Shown: one piece after another, positions 1 through 11,300 of the stretch
Position numbering within the stretch: the stretch's first letter is position 1
Layout: every line of letters begins with the position of its first letter
Notes under the pieces: model-generated
Told to the model about the DNA's origin: nothing
Database searches by the model: none
The model's input: the letters and a program-made list of their open reading frames with translations, nothing else
Translations under genes and position numbers: made by a program
Assembly: GCA_015056585.1 (NCBI GenBank)
Contig: SVFZ01000026.1
Location: 1-64,000 of the forward strand
Direction: 5' to 3'
DNA: 64,000 bases
Origin: Butyrivibrio sp.
GTDB taxonomy: Bacteria > Bacillota > Clostridia > Lachnospirales > Lachnospiraceae

Positions 1-10
1 ATATAAAAAA

Positions 11-84
<74 letters not shown>

Positions 85-109
85 ATTTGGAACAGATAAG
101 CTCTGTTCA

Positions 110-180
110 AGCGGGTGATGGGAATCGAACCCACGTATCCAGCTTGGAAGGCTGGTGTTCTACCATTGAACTACACCCGC
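110..180 (-). tRNA. tRNA-Gly (anticodon TCC)
   Basis: Minus-strand cloverleaf with acceptor stem GCGGGTG/CACCCGC, T-arm GGGTTCGATTCCC, and anticodon loop CTTCCAA between CCAGC and GCTGG, giving anticodon TCC. Middle member of the tRNA cluster. Confidence 0.96.
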
Positions 181-208
181 ATATACGGACGTTACATCTT
201 AAACCTAG

Positions 209-283
209 TCGGGGTGACAGGATTCGAACCTGCGACCCCCTGCTCCCAAAGCAGGTGCTCTAGCCAAGCTGAGCCACACCCCG
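209..283 (-). tRNA. tRNA-Pro (anticodon TGG)
   Basis: Minus-strand cloverleaf with acceptor stem CGGGGTG/CACCCCG and anticodon stem-loop CCTGC-TTTGGGA-GCAGG, giving anticodon TGG. First in transcription order of the three-tRNA cluster; the promoter probably lies in the AT-rich gap before the GH30 gene (284-381). Confidence 0.96.
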
Positions 284-381
284 TGACCTGTTACGCATTG
301 GCTTAAGCCGTAACGCAAGAAATATTATATAACGATTCGAAACAGAATGTCAACACTATTTTTGTAATATTTTTTGTGTTT

Positions 382-1905
382 TTATTCTCGCGTTAAAACC
401 AGCGTCGTTACTGTTCTTTTAGCAATTGTAACAGGCTTGGAAGCCTCGTATCCCTCATTCAGGACACACTCCAGATCAAGATCATCACTTGTCACGAAAG
501 CTGCAATATTATTATACCCCTGAATGCCATCCAGCACAAAGGTTTCATCATTCATGCTTTCATTTATAAAAACCATTACAAGTTCTTCTTTTCCCTGATC
601 ATTTGTGCCCACAAAGGCAACAGGCAGCATATCTTCCTGGGACTTTGAAGAAGTTTTAAGGTCAACTCTTGTATAACCGGGACGCACGTATCTGCTGTAA
701 TTGCCAAAGCTGTAGAGTCTCTTGAGAGCCGTGAATTTCTGTGTCTTTTCATCTATATAGATAAGTCCGTCTCTATAGCCTCCGGGAGCTACTCCAACCC
801 AGTTCTGCCAGGAAACCACATTAAGAATGCGCAGATCATTTGCTATCTCCTGAGCAATATGATATGCGGAATCCATAGTCACATCCGAGCCGTTCACCAT
901 CTCGCACCACTCGCTGGTACGGAGCTTAACATCAGGATAATTAACGTCCATCCAGGTTCTGAAAGTCATCTTGTCCATGGTGGAAGACCAGTAGGAGTGA
1001 TTATCTATGGTATCAAAGTGTGCAGCAAGTCTTTCATCGTTCAAAAGAGCTGAAGTATAGTTTTTTGCCTGCCCCTTCCACTCTCCGCTTTCAGGGCCTG
1101 AGAGCTTAACATCCTTAAGTGCAGGTCTTTTTTCAAGCTCATCCAGAAATGCCAGATATACTCCCGGAATCTCTTCAGGAGCATAATGACAGCCCTCCTG
1201 GCCTCCATACCAGTCCCACTGAGGTTCGTTTATGGGAGAAATGAACTTTACAGGAACTCCTTCCTCAACAAAATGCTCTGCCACATCAAGGCAGTATTTG
1301 GCAAAAGCAGGATAATTTGAAGGATCAAGGTTTGTCCTGCTGCCACCCTCAGTCATATGAGCCATCCCGTTTTCAGTAAGAGTCACAAGGGGAGAGTTGC
1401 AAAAAAGCACAACTTCACCTACGCCCATCTCTGTGGCTTTTTTCAAAAACCATACTGCATTCTCATCCTTGGAAAAATCATAATTTCCGTTTTCATCAAG
1501 AAAGTTCTGAGCCCGTCTGTGAATATCGGAAAAATCGCCGTTTTTTGCCTCAACAGAGCCTGCCCCGAGATTAAAGCGGTAGCAGGAAAGTCCAATGCCT
1601 TTTTCTCTGTCAAACAAAAGAGTTGCAATGGCATCACGGGTGGACACCCCATCCTCATCAGGATCTTTGTCAAACCCGCCCACATACTGGCTCCACCAGC
1701 ATCCGCTGGTGCCAAAACTCTCAATTGTCTGATACTTTGTATTTTCATCAATAGTGATCATCTCATACTCCTGCTGAGCCACCTGCTCCTGTTCTGCAGT
1801 GTCCGGTATATTCTCCGGTACTTCCAAAGAAGTCTCCCCTGCCGGGCTTCCGCACCCCACAAGCATCGCACAGATTCCAAGTATCGCACAAAATCTCTTT
1901 CTCAT
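382..1905 (-). CDS. GH30-family glycoside hydrolase, lipoprotein
   Basis: A 507-residue predicted extracellular glycosidase. The N-terminus is a lipoprotein signal with lipobox LVGC, so the mature enzyme should be tethered to the membrane outer face. A short acidic linker follows, then a (beta/alpha)8 catalytic domain opening with the GH30-like YQTIESFGTSGCWWS segment and ending in a beta-rich side domain (about 400-507). The likely acid/base is Glu ~227 in INEPQW and the likely nucleophile is Glu ~332 in RTSEWCEM; both strand positions match clan GH-A. GH30 members cleave xylan, beta-1,6-galactan or beta-1,6-glucan. The subfamily, and so the substrate, cannot be fixed here. Location with other plant-wall genes fits a hemicellulose or pectin side-chain role. 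Confidence 0.85.
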   Translation of the reverse strand: MRKRFCAILGICAMLVGCGSPAGETSLEVPENIPDTAEQEQVAQQEYEMITIDENTKYQTIESFGTSGCWWSQYVGGFDKDPDEDGVSTRDAIATLLFDREKGIGLSCYRFNLGAGSVEAKNGDFSDIHRRAQNFLDENGNYDFSKDENAVWFLKKATEMGVGEVVLFCNSPLVTLTENGMAHMTEGGSRTNLDPSNYPAFAKYCLDVAEHFVEEGVPVKFISPINEPQWDWYGGQEGCHYAPEEIPGVYLAFLDELEKRPALKDVKLSGPESGEWKGQAKNYTSALLNDERLAAHFDTIDNHSYWSSTMDKMTFRTWMDVNYPDVKLRTSEWCEMVNGSDVTMDSAYHIAQEIANDLRILNVVSWQNWVGVAPGGYRDGLIYIDEKTQKFTALKRLYSFGNYSRYVRPGYTRVDLKTSSKSQEDMLPVAFVGTNDQGKEELVMVFINESMNDETFVLDGIQGYNNIAAFVTSDDLDLECVLNEGYEASKPVTIAKRTVTTLVLTRE

Positions 1906-1955
1906 AACACTCCCTAAAAAACAAAACTTCTTATTTTACTAAGCAACTGATTTTG

Positions 1956-2438
1956 TCAGAGATATTTGATCTCATAACTGATGGAGCCATCTTCATGGGT
2001 GTACAGGAGCAAGTAGCTGGGTCTCTTCCCCTCCTGTCGCGGATAGGACAGGCTTCCCGGATTAAAGAGATACACTCCGTCCACCTGCTTTGCCACAGGT
2101 TTGTGAGTATGCCCAAAGATAATGATATCCGCTCCCCTGGCAATACCTTCGGACTTGATGTTCTCAAGATCCATGCTCACAAGAAAATGATGGCCATGAG
2201 TCACAAAGAAAGTATGGCCATCCAGCTCAAAATCTATTTCTCTGTTGAGCGATGAGAAAAAATCATTATTTCCCGACACAAAGAAAACAGGACAGTTAGC
2301 CGCCAGGGCAAACTTCCCCTCAGATCCTTCAAAGTCTCCGCAGTGGATTATTCCATCCACCGGTTCCTCTATATCGAGAACATCATAAAAATTCTCATCT
2401 CTCCCGTGAGTATCACTGACTACCAGATACTTTTTCAT
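1956..2438 (-). CDS. YfcE/MJ0936-family metallophosphoesterase
   Basis: A 160-residue phosphodiesterase with the complete calcineurin-like metal-binding set: SDTHG near residue 8, HCGDFEG near 32, SGNND near 55, THGHH near 80 and GHTHKP near 107. Family members hydrolyse phosphodiester model substrates with Mn2+; the cellular substrate is generally unknown. The length is normal for the family. It overlaps the end of rdgB by 4 bp and is the last gene of a translationally coupled operon. Confidence 0.92.
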   Translation of the reverse strand: MKKYLVVSDTHGRDENFYDVLDIEEPVDGIIHCGDFEGSEGKFALAANCPVFFVSGNNDFFSSLNREIDFELDGHTFFVTHGHHFLVSMDLENIKSEGIARGADIIIFGHTHKPVAKQVDGVYLFNPGSLSYPRQEGKRPSYLLLYTHEDGSISYEIKYL

Positions 2439-3043
2439 AATGCTTCCTCAAGAAGCTTTGCCATGCTCCTTAACGCCTTTCCTCTGTGGCTGATGGCATT
2501 CTTCTCATCCTCGGATATCTCCGCGCTGGTCTTACCATACTCAGGTAAAAAGAATATAGGATCATAGCCGAATCCATTTTTTCCGGCGATCTCATAGCCT
2601 ATTCTTCCCTCCATTTTTCCGAGGGTACTGAGCTCTTTTCCATCAGGAAGCACAGCTGAAATAGCACACACGAACCTGGCAGTTCTGTCCTCATCCTTAA
2701 CTCCTGAGAGTCTTTCGATAAGTGCTGCATTTTTTTCGGAATACGGAGTGTCATGCCCCATATATCTGGCAGAATAGATTCCCGGTTCGCCGTTTAGATA
2801 GTCTATCTCAAGGCCTGAGTCGTCAGCAAGTACTATCGCTTCACTTTCTCCCTTGGCCTTTAATTCCTCTGCAACAGCCCTGGCCTTTATCATGGAATTT
2901 TCTGCAAAAGAGCTTCCGTTCTCCTCCACATCACCGTCCACCCCGGCTTCGGCCATGGACAATATCTCCATTCCAAGACCTCCAAGAATCTTTCGGATTT
3001 CCTTCATCTTACCTTTATTTCCCGTAGCAAAAACTATTTTCAT
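2435..3043 (-). CDS. rdgB: XTP/dITP diphosphatase (RdgB/HAM1)
   Basis: A 202-residue house-cleaning pyrophosphatase that removes deaminated purine nucleotides (XTP, dITP, ITP). The N-terminal TGNKGKMKEI substrate loop, the acidic DDSGLEID segment with GIYSARY, the GFGYDPIF motif and the C-terminal SHRGKAL motif are all present. It overlaps its upstream and downstream genes by 4 bp each, a coupled arrangement in which RdgB is usually followed by a YfcE-like phosphodiesterase in Clostridia. Confidence 0.96.
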   Translation of the reverse strand: MKIVFATGNKGKMKEIRKILGGLGMEILSMAEAGVDGDVEENGSSFAENSMIKARAVAEELKAKGESEAIVLADDSGLEIDYLNGEPGIYSARYMGHDTPYSEKNAALIERLSGVKDEDRTARFVCAISAVLPDGKELSTLGKMEGRIGYEIAGKNGFGYDPIFFLPEYGKTSAEISEDEKNAISHRGKALRSMAKLLEEAL

Positions 3044-4101
3044 TTTATCTCCTCAAAAGCTTCCACAATGCCCTGATAAATTCCGGCTGAAAGCTTATTT
3101 TTATATGAACTGTCACTTAAAAGGTCTTTATCGACACTACCCTTTTCATCACCAATAAGCACTCTGCAGGAAGGAATACATGACTTTTTCAAAACCTCAT
3201 CGTCCTCTGGTGCCGCCTCCATTCCAAGTGCATAGCCTCCGGCTTTTGTGGCACAGTTTTTTTCAATAATGTTGCAAAGCTTAGCATTACTGAGTTTTCT
3301 CAGATAAAAAGAGTCATTATATGTGGTCAGGATTCCATCTGTATGCGCATTGTCAGCTGATCTTGTGCCTATTCCGATAAGCATGTCTGCTTTAGTCTCA
3401 TCTATAAGTCTTAGCACATCCTCGGAAGTAACTTCGCTTTTTAATCCCGCTACTCTTGTGTAATAAAACTTTATGTTGTTGGCTTCATCTTTTTCCGAAA
3501 CGCCTTTTAGCGCCATCGCCACATCAAGAGCTGCATCATCTTCCGTAAAAGAAATACCACTCCCGGCCGCTTTCTCTTTTCCCACTTCGGGATCTATTAC
3601 GACAATCTTGTCATACCCTTCGCGAGGCTTAAAAAACTCAACTTCAATATTCCCTGATTCAGTCAAAGAGCTGTGATTGGCATATAATGAATCGAGCTTA
3701 AAGTCCAGGCACACAGCGCCCGTATCGTTTTCCGAAATGCAGACGGCACTCTCGATAATATCAAGGTCGGTCTTCACTGCATTATCAAGGTAAAAACCCT
3801 CTTCTCTGCTGTCAATGTATATCAAAAGCTCATGATCCATGTACCTGTCTTCAAGAACGATATCATCTGAGCCGACGCTCCTTGAAAGCGGGATAATAAG
3901 CTTTCCGGACTGGCTATCCGATACCTCTTTATCCACAAGAAGCTTGAAATACTCTTCACTTGCTCCACGGTCAATTGTTGTCCCGGCAGCATCAGTTATC
4001 ATGATGTGCTTGGTGGCTGCTCTGTGAAGTATTAGCGTTATGCTGATAGCCGAGAAAATTAAAGACTTTATAAGAAATTTTTTCATATCAGCAGCTGTCA
4101 T
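3040..4101 (-). CDS. Membrane-anchored amidase-fold protein, active site degenerate
   Basis: A 353-residue protein with one N-terminal hydrophobic segment (about 9-27) and an extracytoplasmic part. Residues ~170-350 follow the N-acetylmuramoyl-L-alanine amidase (Amidase_3) layout: a VVIDPEVGK strand, an FYYTR strand, a DMLIGIGTRSADN segment and a C-terminal helix. The zinc ligands of active enzymes are missing: the usual DPGHGG reads DPEVGK, and the usual SIHxN reads GIGTRS. The sequence therefore supports a non-catalytic amidase-like domain, perhaps binding peptidoglycan (inference). It overlaps its neighbours by 4 bp on each side. Confidence 0.65.
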   Translation of the reverse strand: MTAADMKKFLIKSLIFSAISITLILHRAATKHIMITDAAGTTIDRGASEEYFKLLVDKEVSDSQSGKLIIPLSRSVGSDDIVLEDRYMDHELLIYIDSREEGFYLDNAVKTDLDIIESAVCISENDTGAVCLDFKLDSLYANHSSLTESGNIEVEFFKPREGYDKIVVIDPEVGKEKAAGSGISFTEDDAALDVAMALKGVSEKDEANNIKFYYTRVAGLKSEVTSEDVLRLIDETKADMLIGIGTRSADNAHTDGILTTYNDSFYLRKLSNAKLCNIIEKNCATKAGGYALGMEAAPEDDEVLKKSCIPSCRVLIGDEKGSVDKDLLSDSSYKNKLSAGIYQGIVEAFEEIK

Positions 4102-5255
4102 TGTGTAGTTCCATTTCTCTTCGGTGGCTTGGGTCCCATGAACTGATAAAAGTAAGTCTTTATCATACCGTTATATATTTTCCTGTTCTTGGTTGCCTTT
4201 AGTCCTAAATATTTCTCCGCCTGCTCAAAGCCTGTTATCAGATACATTGACCAGGCATCAAGCTCCTTATAGCGCTGTCCTATTGTCTTGTAGAGCTCTG
4301 GAAGCTCATTTTGTTCACCGATTCTCTCTCCGTAAGGAGGGTTTGTTATTATAAATCCGTATTTCTTCCTGTGGCTAAGATCCGCTATATCTCTGGCCTG
4401 GAAATGGATCATGTGGTCCACGCCGGCCTTCTTGGCGTTGATCCTGGCTATCTCCACCATCTCCGGATCAAGGTCATAGCCCTGTATATCGGTATCAACA
4501 TCTGTTATGATCTCATCTTTTGCCTCATCCCTGACATCCTGCCAGTTAGAAGGAGTGATGATATGTGTCCAGCTCTCGGCAGTGAAATTCCTGTTCATGC
4601 CAGGGGCAATATTGGCAGCCATCATGGCAGCTTCAATCGGGATTGTTCCGCTTCCGCAGAAAGGATCCACAAGAATCCTGTCGCCATGCCACGGTGTCAG
4701 CATAATGAGGGCTGCTGCCAGATTCTCCGCAATGGGAGCCTTGGATTCAAGCTTTCTGTAGCCTCTCTTGTGAAGTGAATCTCCGGTAGTGTCCAGAGCC
4801 ACAGTAACTTCATCCTTCATCAGAAAGACTCTTATGGGATAGCTCTCCGCATCCTCCTTGAACCAGTCGGTACGATAGCTTTGCTTCATTCTCTCCACTA
4901 TGGCTTTTTTAACAATTGACTGGATATCTGATGGGGAAAAGAGCTTGCTCTTTACGCTGGATGCCTTTTTTACCCAGAACTTTCCTCTCTCCGGAATGAA
5001 CTCTTCCCAGGGAAGGCTCTTTACTCCCTGATACAGATCCTCAAAAGTTTCAGCGTGAAAACTTCCCACCTTGATAAGAATCCTCTCAGCAGTTCTCAGG
5101 CAAATATTGGCACGACAGACAGCGTCCGCATCCCCGGCAAAGGTAATGCGTCCGTCCACAGACTCTGTGATGTCATACCCCAGATCGATTATTTCTTTTT
5201 TTAACACCGCTTCCAGGCCAAAATGGCATGGAGCTATCAACTCGAATTTCATCAT
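4098..5255 (-). CDS. THUMP-domain class I SAM-dependent RNA methyltransferase (RlmL/YpsC-like)
   Basis: A 385-residue methyltransferase expected to modify 23S rRNA guanine (RlmL-type m2G). Residues ~1-160 form the ferredoxin-like/THUMP RNA-binding region; residues ~165-375 are a Rossmann methyltransferase with VDPFCGSGTIPIEAA (SAM site, residue ~195) and the N-methyltransferase signature TNPPYGER (~305). E. coli RlmL carries an additional C-terminal domain; this is the shorter Gram-positive form. It is the first gene of a four-gene operon with 4-bp overlaps. Two adjacent ATGs make the exact start ambiguous by one codon. Confidence 0.9.
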   Translation of the reverse strand: MMKFELIAPCHFGLEAVLKKEIIDLGYDITESVDGRITFAGDADAVCRANICLRTAERILIKVGSFHAETFEDLYQGVKSLPWEEFIPERGKFWVKKASSVKSKLFSPSDIQSIVKKAIVERMKQSYRTDWFKEDAESYPIRVFLMKDEVTVALDTTGDSLHKRGYRKLESKAPIAENLAAALIMLTPWHGDRILVDPFCGSGTIPIEAAMMAANIAPGMNRNFTAESWTHIITPSNWQDVRDEAKDEIITDVDTDIQGYDLDPEMVEIARINAKKAGVDHMIHFQARDIADLSHRKKYGFIITNPPYGERIGEQNELPELYKTIGQRYKELDAWSMYLITGFEQAEKYLGLKATKNRKIYNGMIKTYFYQFMGPKPPKRNGTTQ

Positions 5256-5322
5256 AATAAAAGATTATAGCACAAGGACTACAAGTTCTCTACGAAACAA
5301 TTTCTCCATAAACGCAAAGCAA

Positions 5323-5340
5323 GGTGCCATTTCTGGCACC
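5323..5340 (-). terminator. Stem-loop after the giant pectinase gene
   Basis: A perfect 7-bp hairpin, GGTGCCA-TTTC-TGGCACC, lies 40 bp downstream of the stop codon of the 2677-residue gene and before the methyltransferase operon. The following T-tract is weak on the minus strand (TTGCTTTGCG), so termination is plausible but not certain. Confidence 0.45.
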
Positions 5341-5379
5341 CCGCTCTGAACGTAATTATGAAAGGAAATATTGAAGCCT

Positions 5380-8300
5380 TTATCTGGTTATTCCAATAAT
5401 TGCGAGCAATTTTGCAAAGATACCGGTTTTTATAGCTGCCACAACTGCTGCAATAATAATTATAACTGCCCCTGCAATTGGAAGAACAGGAAGCGGACTT
5501 TGAGGTTTATCACTTGTTGGTGCTGCCTCGTCTTCAATTGCTTTTGTTTCCTGCTGCTCATTCTGAACTGTTTCTGTGCTCTGCTCTTTTTCAGGATTCT
5601 GTACTGTCTCTGTACTCTGATCAGATGAAGAATTATTGGTCACTTCTTCAGCTGTCTGCTCAGTTGTCTTCTCAGTTTCTTTTGTACCATCCTCATTTGC
5701 AGTACTTTCAGAATTCTCTGCAGCTTTCTCATCATTATTTCTGACTGCACCTGCAACCTGTGCACCACCTGCGCCTGATGTATTTCCGGTTGTTGTTCCG
5801 GAAGTTGCTGCGCCGTTTGAAGTATTACCGGTTGTTGCGGTCGTTGCAGCAGATGAAGTGCCTGATGCAGTACCTGATGATCCGCTCTGTCCGCTATTTG
5901 AAGAAGAACTGCCGCTGTCAGATGAGCTGCTGCTTCCTGATGAACTTCCGCTTCCCGATGAGCTTCCACTTCCCGATGAGCTTCCGCTTCCGGATGAACT
6001 TCCGCTTCCTGATGAGCTTCCGCTTCCGGAGGTTCCTGTGCCGCCTTCACTACTTCCGCTTTCTTCTGATGTTTCGTCTTTCTTTGAATCATCTTCAGAG
6101 CCTGAAATTTCTCTCTCGTCCTTGAGCGATGAATATTCTCCGTGAAGAAGCGCTACAACACCCTTATAGTCAACACCTGCAGCTGAAATAGCTTCTGCGC
6201 CTTTCTCTGTGAGCTTTAAGAAGTCTCCAAGGTCTATTGAACCGTCAGCTGCGCGAATAGAAGCTGCAACTGCATATGGATCTGAAGCGCTTGCCTTAGG
6301 TGCATCAAGTGATACAAACCAGTCATCTGCAGCCGTAACGCCTTCACTGTTAGCTGACTTTCCATCATTCCAGAAGAAGTTGTTCTTTCCGTAGATCTTT
6401 GCTGTATCCTGTGTTCCCTTAGCCTTTATGTTCTCGTTTGTACTCTGGTTCTCAGTTCTGTATGAGAGAACACCATTTACAAGATAATCAGTATTTGCAG
6501 AATCATTTGTGTAAAGTGCAACGTTGTTTGATCCGTTGTTGAAGGACATGCTGTTATAAACCTGGATGTTAGGACCGGAGTTTGAATCAATACCCTTTGC
6601 CTTGTTATTCCATGCCACAGAGTTTATCAGCTTATGGTTACCGGGCATACTTGATCCGCCCATCTTAAAGCCGTTACCGTTTCCTTCGTTTGTTCCGTCC
6701 ACACCATAGCCGTTTCCAAAAGCTACACTGTTCTGGATAGTAACCTGTCCGATTGTTCCTGTCTCTACCTTTGCAAAGAGATCCCAACCGTCATCAGCAT
6801 TGTTGTAAGCAATACATCCGTCAAATACAACACCGTCGCCAACAGTTAGCTTTGCTGCAAATCCGTCAGCATCCTCGTAGCCTGCATCAGCATTGCTGAA
6901 GGAAGTGCAGTTGCGGATAAGGTCATAGCTTGGCCAATCTTCGTATCCATCTGTTGAAAGGTATCTGCTCACCTGAATACCTGTGTTTCCGTTTTCGTAA
7001 GCACGAATATCCTCAAGTGTGATATGACTTCCGGATACCTGAATACCCTTCTGGGAATTAGCTGACTTTGTGCAGTCAATTCCGCTCACGTACCAGTAGT
7101 CACCTGCAAATATAAAGCCTGCGCACTTTCCGCCAAAATCAAAGACAGCTCTTCCGTTTTCAGCCACCATTCTTATAGGCTTTGATGCGGTTCCGCTGAT
7201 TCCTCTCTCAACCTTTACTGTGGAAGAAAGATTATATGTACCTGCCTCAAGAACGATCGTCTGTCCGGGCTGTGTGTACTTAACAGCAGTATAAATATCT
7301 ACAGGAGAATTCTCTGTTCCTTCTCCATCAGCCTTTCCTGCTGCTGACACGTATATCTTTTCATTATCATTTACAGTTGCATACTTAACTGTGTGTGTAA
7401 GCTTTGCAGTCTCGTATGAAGAAAGAACATTGTATTCTTTTCCTTCCGGATGGAAACCTTCATTTGGTGTAAATACAGCCTCAAAGCTGTTATTGCCCTT
7501 GACAAGGCTTGTTGCAGCCTTTACTACTTCATTCTCCGTTACTTCTTTTGCATCAACAAGCTTCTTGCCGCTTGCATCTGTTATTGTCAGAACGCCATCA
7601 GCATTTGCTGTGAATACAAGTTCATATTTTGCAGTATTTGAATTTGTTGCAGAGATGAACTTGTAATTTGGCGCTACAAGTACCTTATCTCTCTCCTCTG
7701 CAGGAGCATCATCCTCAGGATCAATAAGTGTGATAACTGTATCTGAGAATGTAACCTTAAATGTTCTTGAAGTGAAGAATCCAACATAAACATAGTCAGA
7801 ATCCAGCTTCTCAAGAGCATCTGTCTCATAAAACTTCTTGGTATAAAGAGTATTTCCGTTATCATCCAGATAGCTTACAAAGTATCCTGTGTTATTCTTC
7901 TGGATCCTGAGAGTTACCTCTGTAACCGGATTATCAATTGTTCCCTGGACAGTGCCACTCTTTTCTTTTCCAAAGAGATTGTATGTGCCTGAGCCGTTTG
8001 CTGCACATGTTGTCTCCAAAGGATACATGTTTGATGAAAACTCACCTGTTACTGTTGCTGTATCATTAGCCTCAAGGCGGGAAAGATTATCTTTTGTTAC
8101 TCCAACCTTTTCCTGAGCTCCGAGACCAAGCTTCATTGTAACCTTTGTACCGGTCTCGTCTTTTGTTGCCTCGCCCTTGTCAGAATCGTAGTAGTACTCA
8201 ACCTTTGTTCCGGAAGCCATATAGGAGTTGTTCCAGAATACACTTGAATTACCGTTAACTCCGACTCTGTCACAGGCCATGATACCAAAGCCTTCCTGAG

Positions 8301-11300
8301 CGTTTGTAAATGTCCAGGAGTCAATCTTGGCCTTTGCTGTAAAGGTAAAGTTCTTTGCAGCGGGGATGGCTGTGTAGTAGAAAGAAAGGCCATCTGTACT
8401 TGCAGGAACAATCTTTCCCTTATTGTTAAGATCCCAGACTGTCACGCTGCCATCATCATTTACTGTATATCCGCAATCACTTGACTTGGAAGATACACCC
8501 TGTCCAAATGCCGCAAAGGTCCACTCTGCCTCTTCAGTTTCACTGATCTCCACTTCCATTTTTGACTCTTTTGAAGTCTCATCGCCACGGCTGGCAATAA
8601 GTGTAAGCTCATAAGTATGCCCTACAGTAAGTCCCACAAATGTGTATGAATATTCTGTTGAAGTGTTAAATACAACTTCCTCAGGAGTAACTATAGTTTT
8701 AACAACTGCTGCCTTCTCATCTGTCTTATCTGTAGCATAGAGAGTGTAGCCATCTGCCTCTGATACTGAGTAGAACTTTACTACCAGTTTGCCGTTTCCT
8801 TTATTAGTTGCATTCTTGAACTGAGGCTCTGTAAGTCCGTATACAAAGGATACCTTATCTGATTCCCTGCTTACCTTTACCTGTTCCTCTTCTTCACGGG
8901 AAAGAACTGCTGTAAAGTAGTATTCTCCTGACCTGTCCGGGGCAAAAGAGAATTCGAACTGAGTATCTTCTTTCAAAGACTTAGCTGAAAGCTTCTCATT
9001 TCCCTCTGCGTCATACATTGTTACAACAAGCTCATCTCCACCGTTTGTTCCGATTTCAGATGCAGCCTTTACAACAATCTTGTTTTCTTCGTTTATGCTT
9101 ACTTCTGAAATAACCGGCGCATTAACCTCTGCCCAGTCTTTTCTTGTAACTTCTGCCTTAGCACCGTCAGTTACCTGAACCTTAAAGATATAATTGTTGT
9201 TTGTGGCACCACCAAGGTAGTATGTTCCTGCCTCAGCAAGCTCAAGTTTTGAGTAGTATGGGCTATTCTTTGTATATGTTCCGTCAGTTACTGCGGCAAC
9301 ATTTCCGTCTGCGTCGAGAATAGCCATCTGACGGTTGTCATCGCCGCCTTCTGCCCACCATACTTCTACCGTTGCCTCAGAAGCTGTTGTGAACTTGATC
9401 GCATTCATTTCAGTTGTAGCTTTTCCACCAAGGTTAAATCTTACTCCGGATGTATAGCCATCCTCCCATGTCTTGGTGCTTGTATCAATCTTGGACTTTG
9501 CACTGTAAAGAACTGTGAAGTAATCATCTGTTCCGCCCTTTACTGCCTCTCCGTCAGCCTTGGCACCTGCTGCGAATGTCTCAAAGTCAGAAGCTTCAAT
9601 CACAGATACTACAGGCTCTGCTGCCTGCTCCTCTTCCACTTCAACTCTGAAGATATAGTTGCTTCCGATGTCTCCACCAAGATAATATGTACCTGCATCT
9701 GCAAGCGAAAGGCTTGAAATCATAAGAGCGTTCTTGGCTGTTCCTGCCTCTGAAGTTGTCACAGTTTCAAAGGACTTATTAAGGATAGTCATTGCTCTTC
9801 CTGCATCGCCGGCTACCCAATAAACCTTCACAGTAGCAGGGTTTGCTGTGGTGAACTTAACTGTACCGTAATCAGCTGAAGCAGGTTTTCTGAAATTGAT
9901 CCTCTTTGTTCCTACATATCCATCATCGAAGGACTTGTTATTTTCATCAATACTTGAAGCACTGCTGAAGATGAGTTCAAAACGGTCATCTGTACCTGCT
10001 TTGATTGTATCTCCGTCCTTAAAGCTGTTCTGAGCTACAGTATCAAGTTCACTTGCCTCAAGCACATATTTGCTGCTTGCAACAGGCTGTGGTTCCTCAC
10101 CCTGAGGCTCTTCGATTTCACTTCCGTCAGGAAGCTTTATTGTCATGTCATCGCCGTTGTCAGAAAAAGGATTCCAGCTGCCAAGGAATGTTGAAACCGC
10201 GATATCCTTGCCATCTGTTGTCTTGGCTTCTGTACTTACCGGTGCCCAGTCTACTCTTGAAGAAGAGTTGTCAACGCCTGACATCTCAACTGTGCCGTAC
10301 TCAACATTTCTCTTTGTTGTTCCGCTAAGGGTTGAAAGCCAGCCCACAGGATTGATCAAAGAAGCTGATGTATCCTTGTACTGCTCGCAAGTTGCATCGA
10401 TAACCGTGTTGTAGAAAACAACCTCTGAAGTATCTGCCTGCCAAGGTCTTCCGAGATATCCCGGCTTGGAAGCATAAGCTGATGCTGTGTTTACACCGGG
10501 TTCTGTGGATGTAACACGGCAGTTATACATAAGGAAGCCTCTTGAAGAAGCACTCTTCTGCTGAGCTGCTGTGATGTAGCCTACGTCGTTTTTGTCCTCG
10601 CTTGTGTTAAAGATAAGATCACACTTTGCAAAAACAGCTGTCATTCCGCCAAAGATATAATCTGTTCCGCCGTAGATATCGCAGTCATAAAAAGCTTCTG
10701 TTGAACCCTGATCGCCATAAAGTGTATCCTGACGTCCGATAAATGCGCAGTTGTTAAAATATGTTCCTGTTGCAGCTGCTCTCATGGCAATAGCTGCAGC
10801 TCTTTCAACATATGCCTTGTTCTGAACAGTAGTATCTCCAGCTGCCATAGATGCGCGGGATACTGTTCCTTCTTTTCCGGAACTCTGCTTAACGGTCACA
10901 TCACCTGCTGCCAGCTCTGACTGATACTGGTTAAAAGAGTTTTCGAAAATAATATCGTATGCATTAAAGCCCGGAGCGTTTACCACTACTGTCGCATTCC
11001 AGTAGCTGCCTGCTGTTGTTCCTGAGCCCGGATTTACAAAAGATGCATATCCGTTGTACTTGTTTACTTCAAGAAGCTCAGCATCATACTTGCAGTCATC
11101 GCCCATGCTGTAATATGTATAGCCATGTCCGTAGTAACCTGTGATACGAACAGAGTCAGCTGAAAGAGAAACTCCGCTGTTTACAGGAACAACGCTTGCT
11201 CCGGAAACCGCATTCTTAAAGGTTACGTTAGGAGTGTCGATCACAAGCATCTCCTGATAGTCACCCGGCTGGATCTCAACGGTTACTCTCTGAGTATCGT

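Noticed and set aside
5636-6145. Leu/Pro-rich 169-residue plus-strand ORF
   Set aside because: Antisense shadow of the Ser/Gly linker of the giant pectinase.
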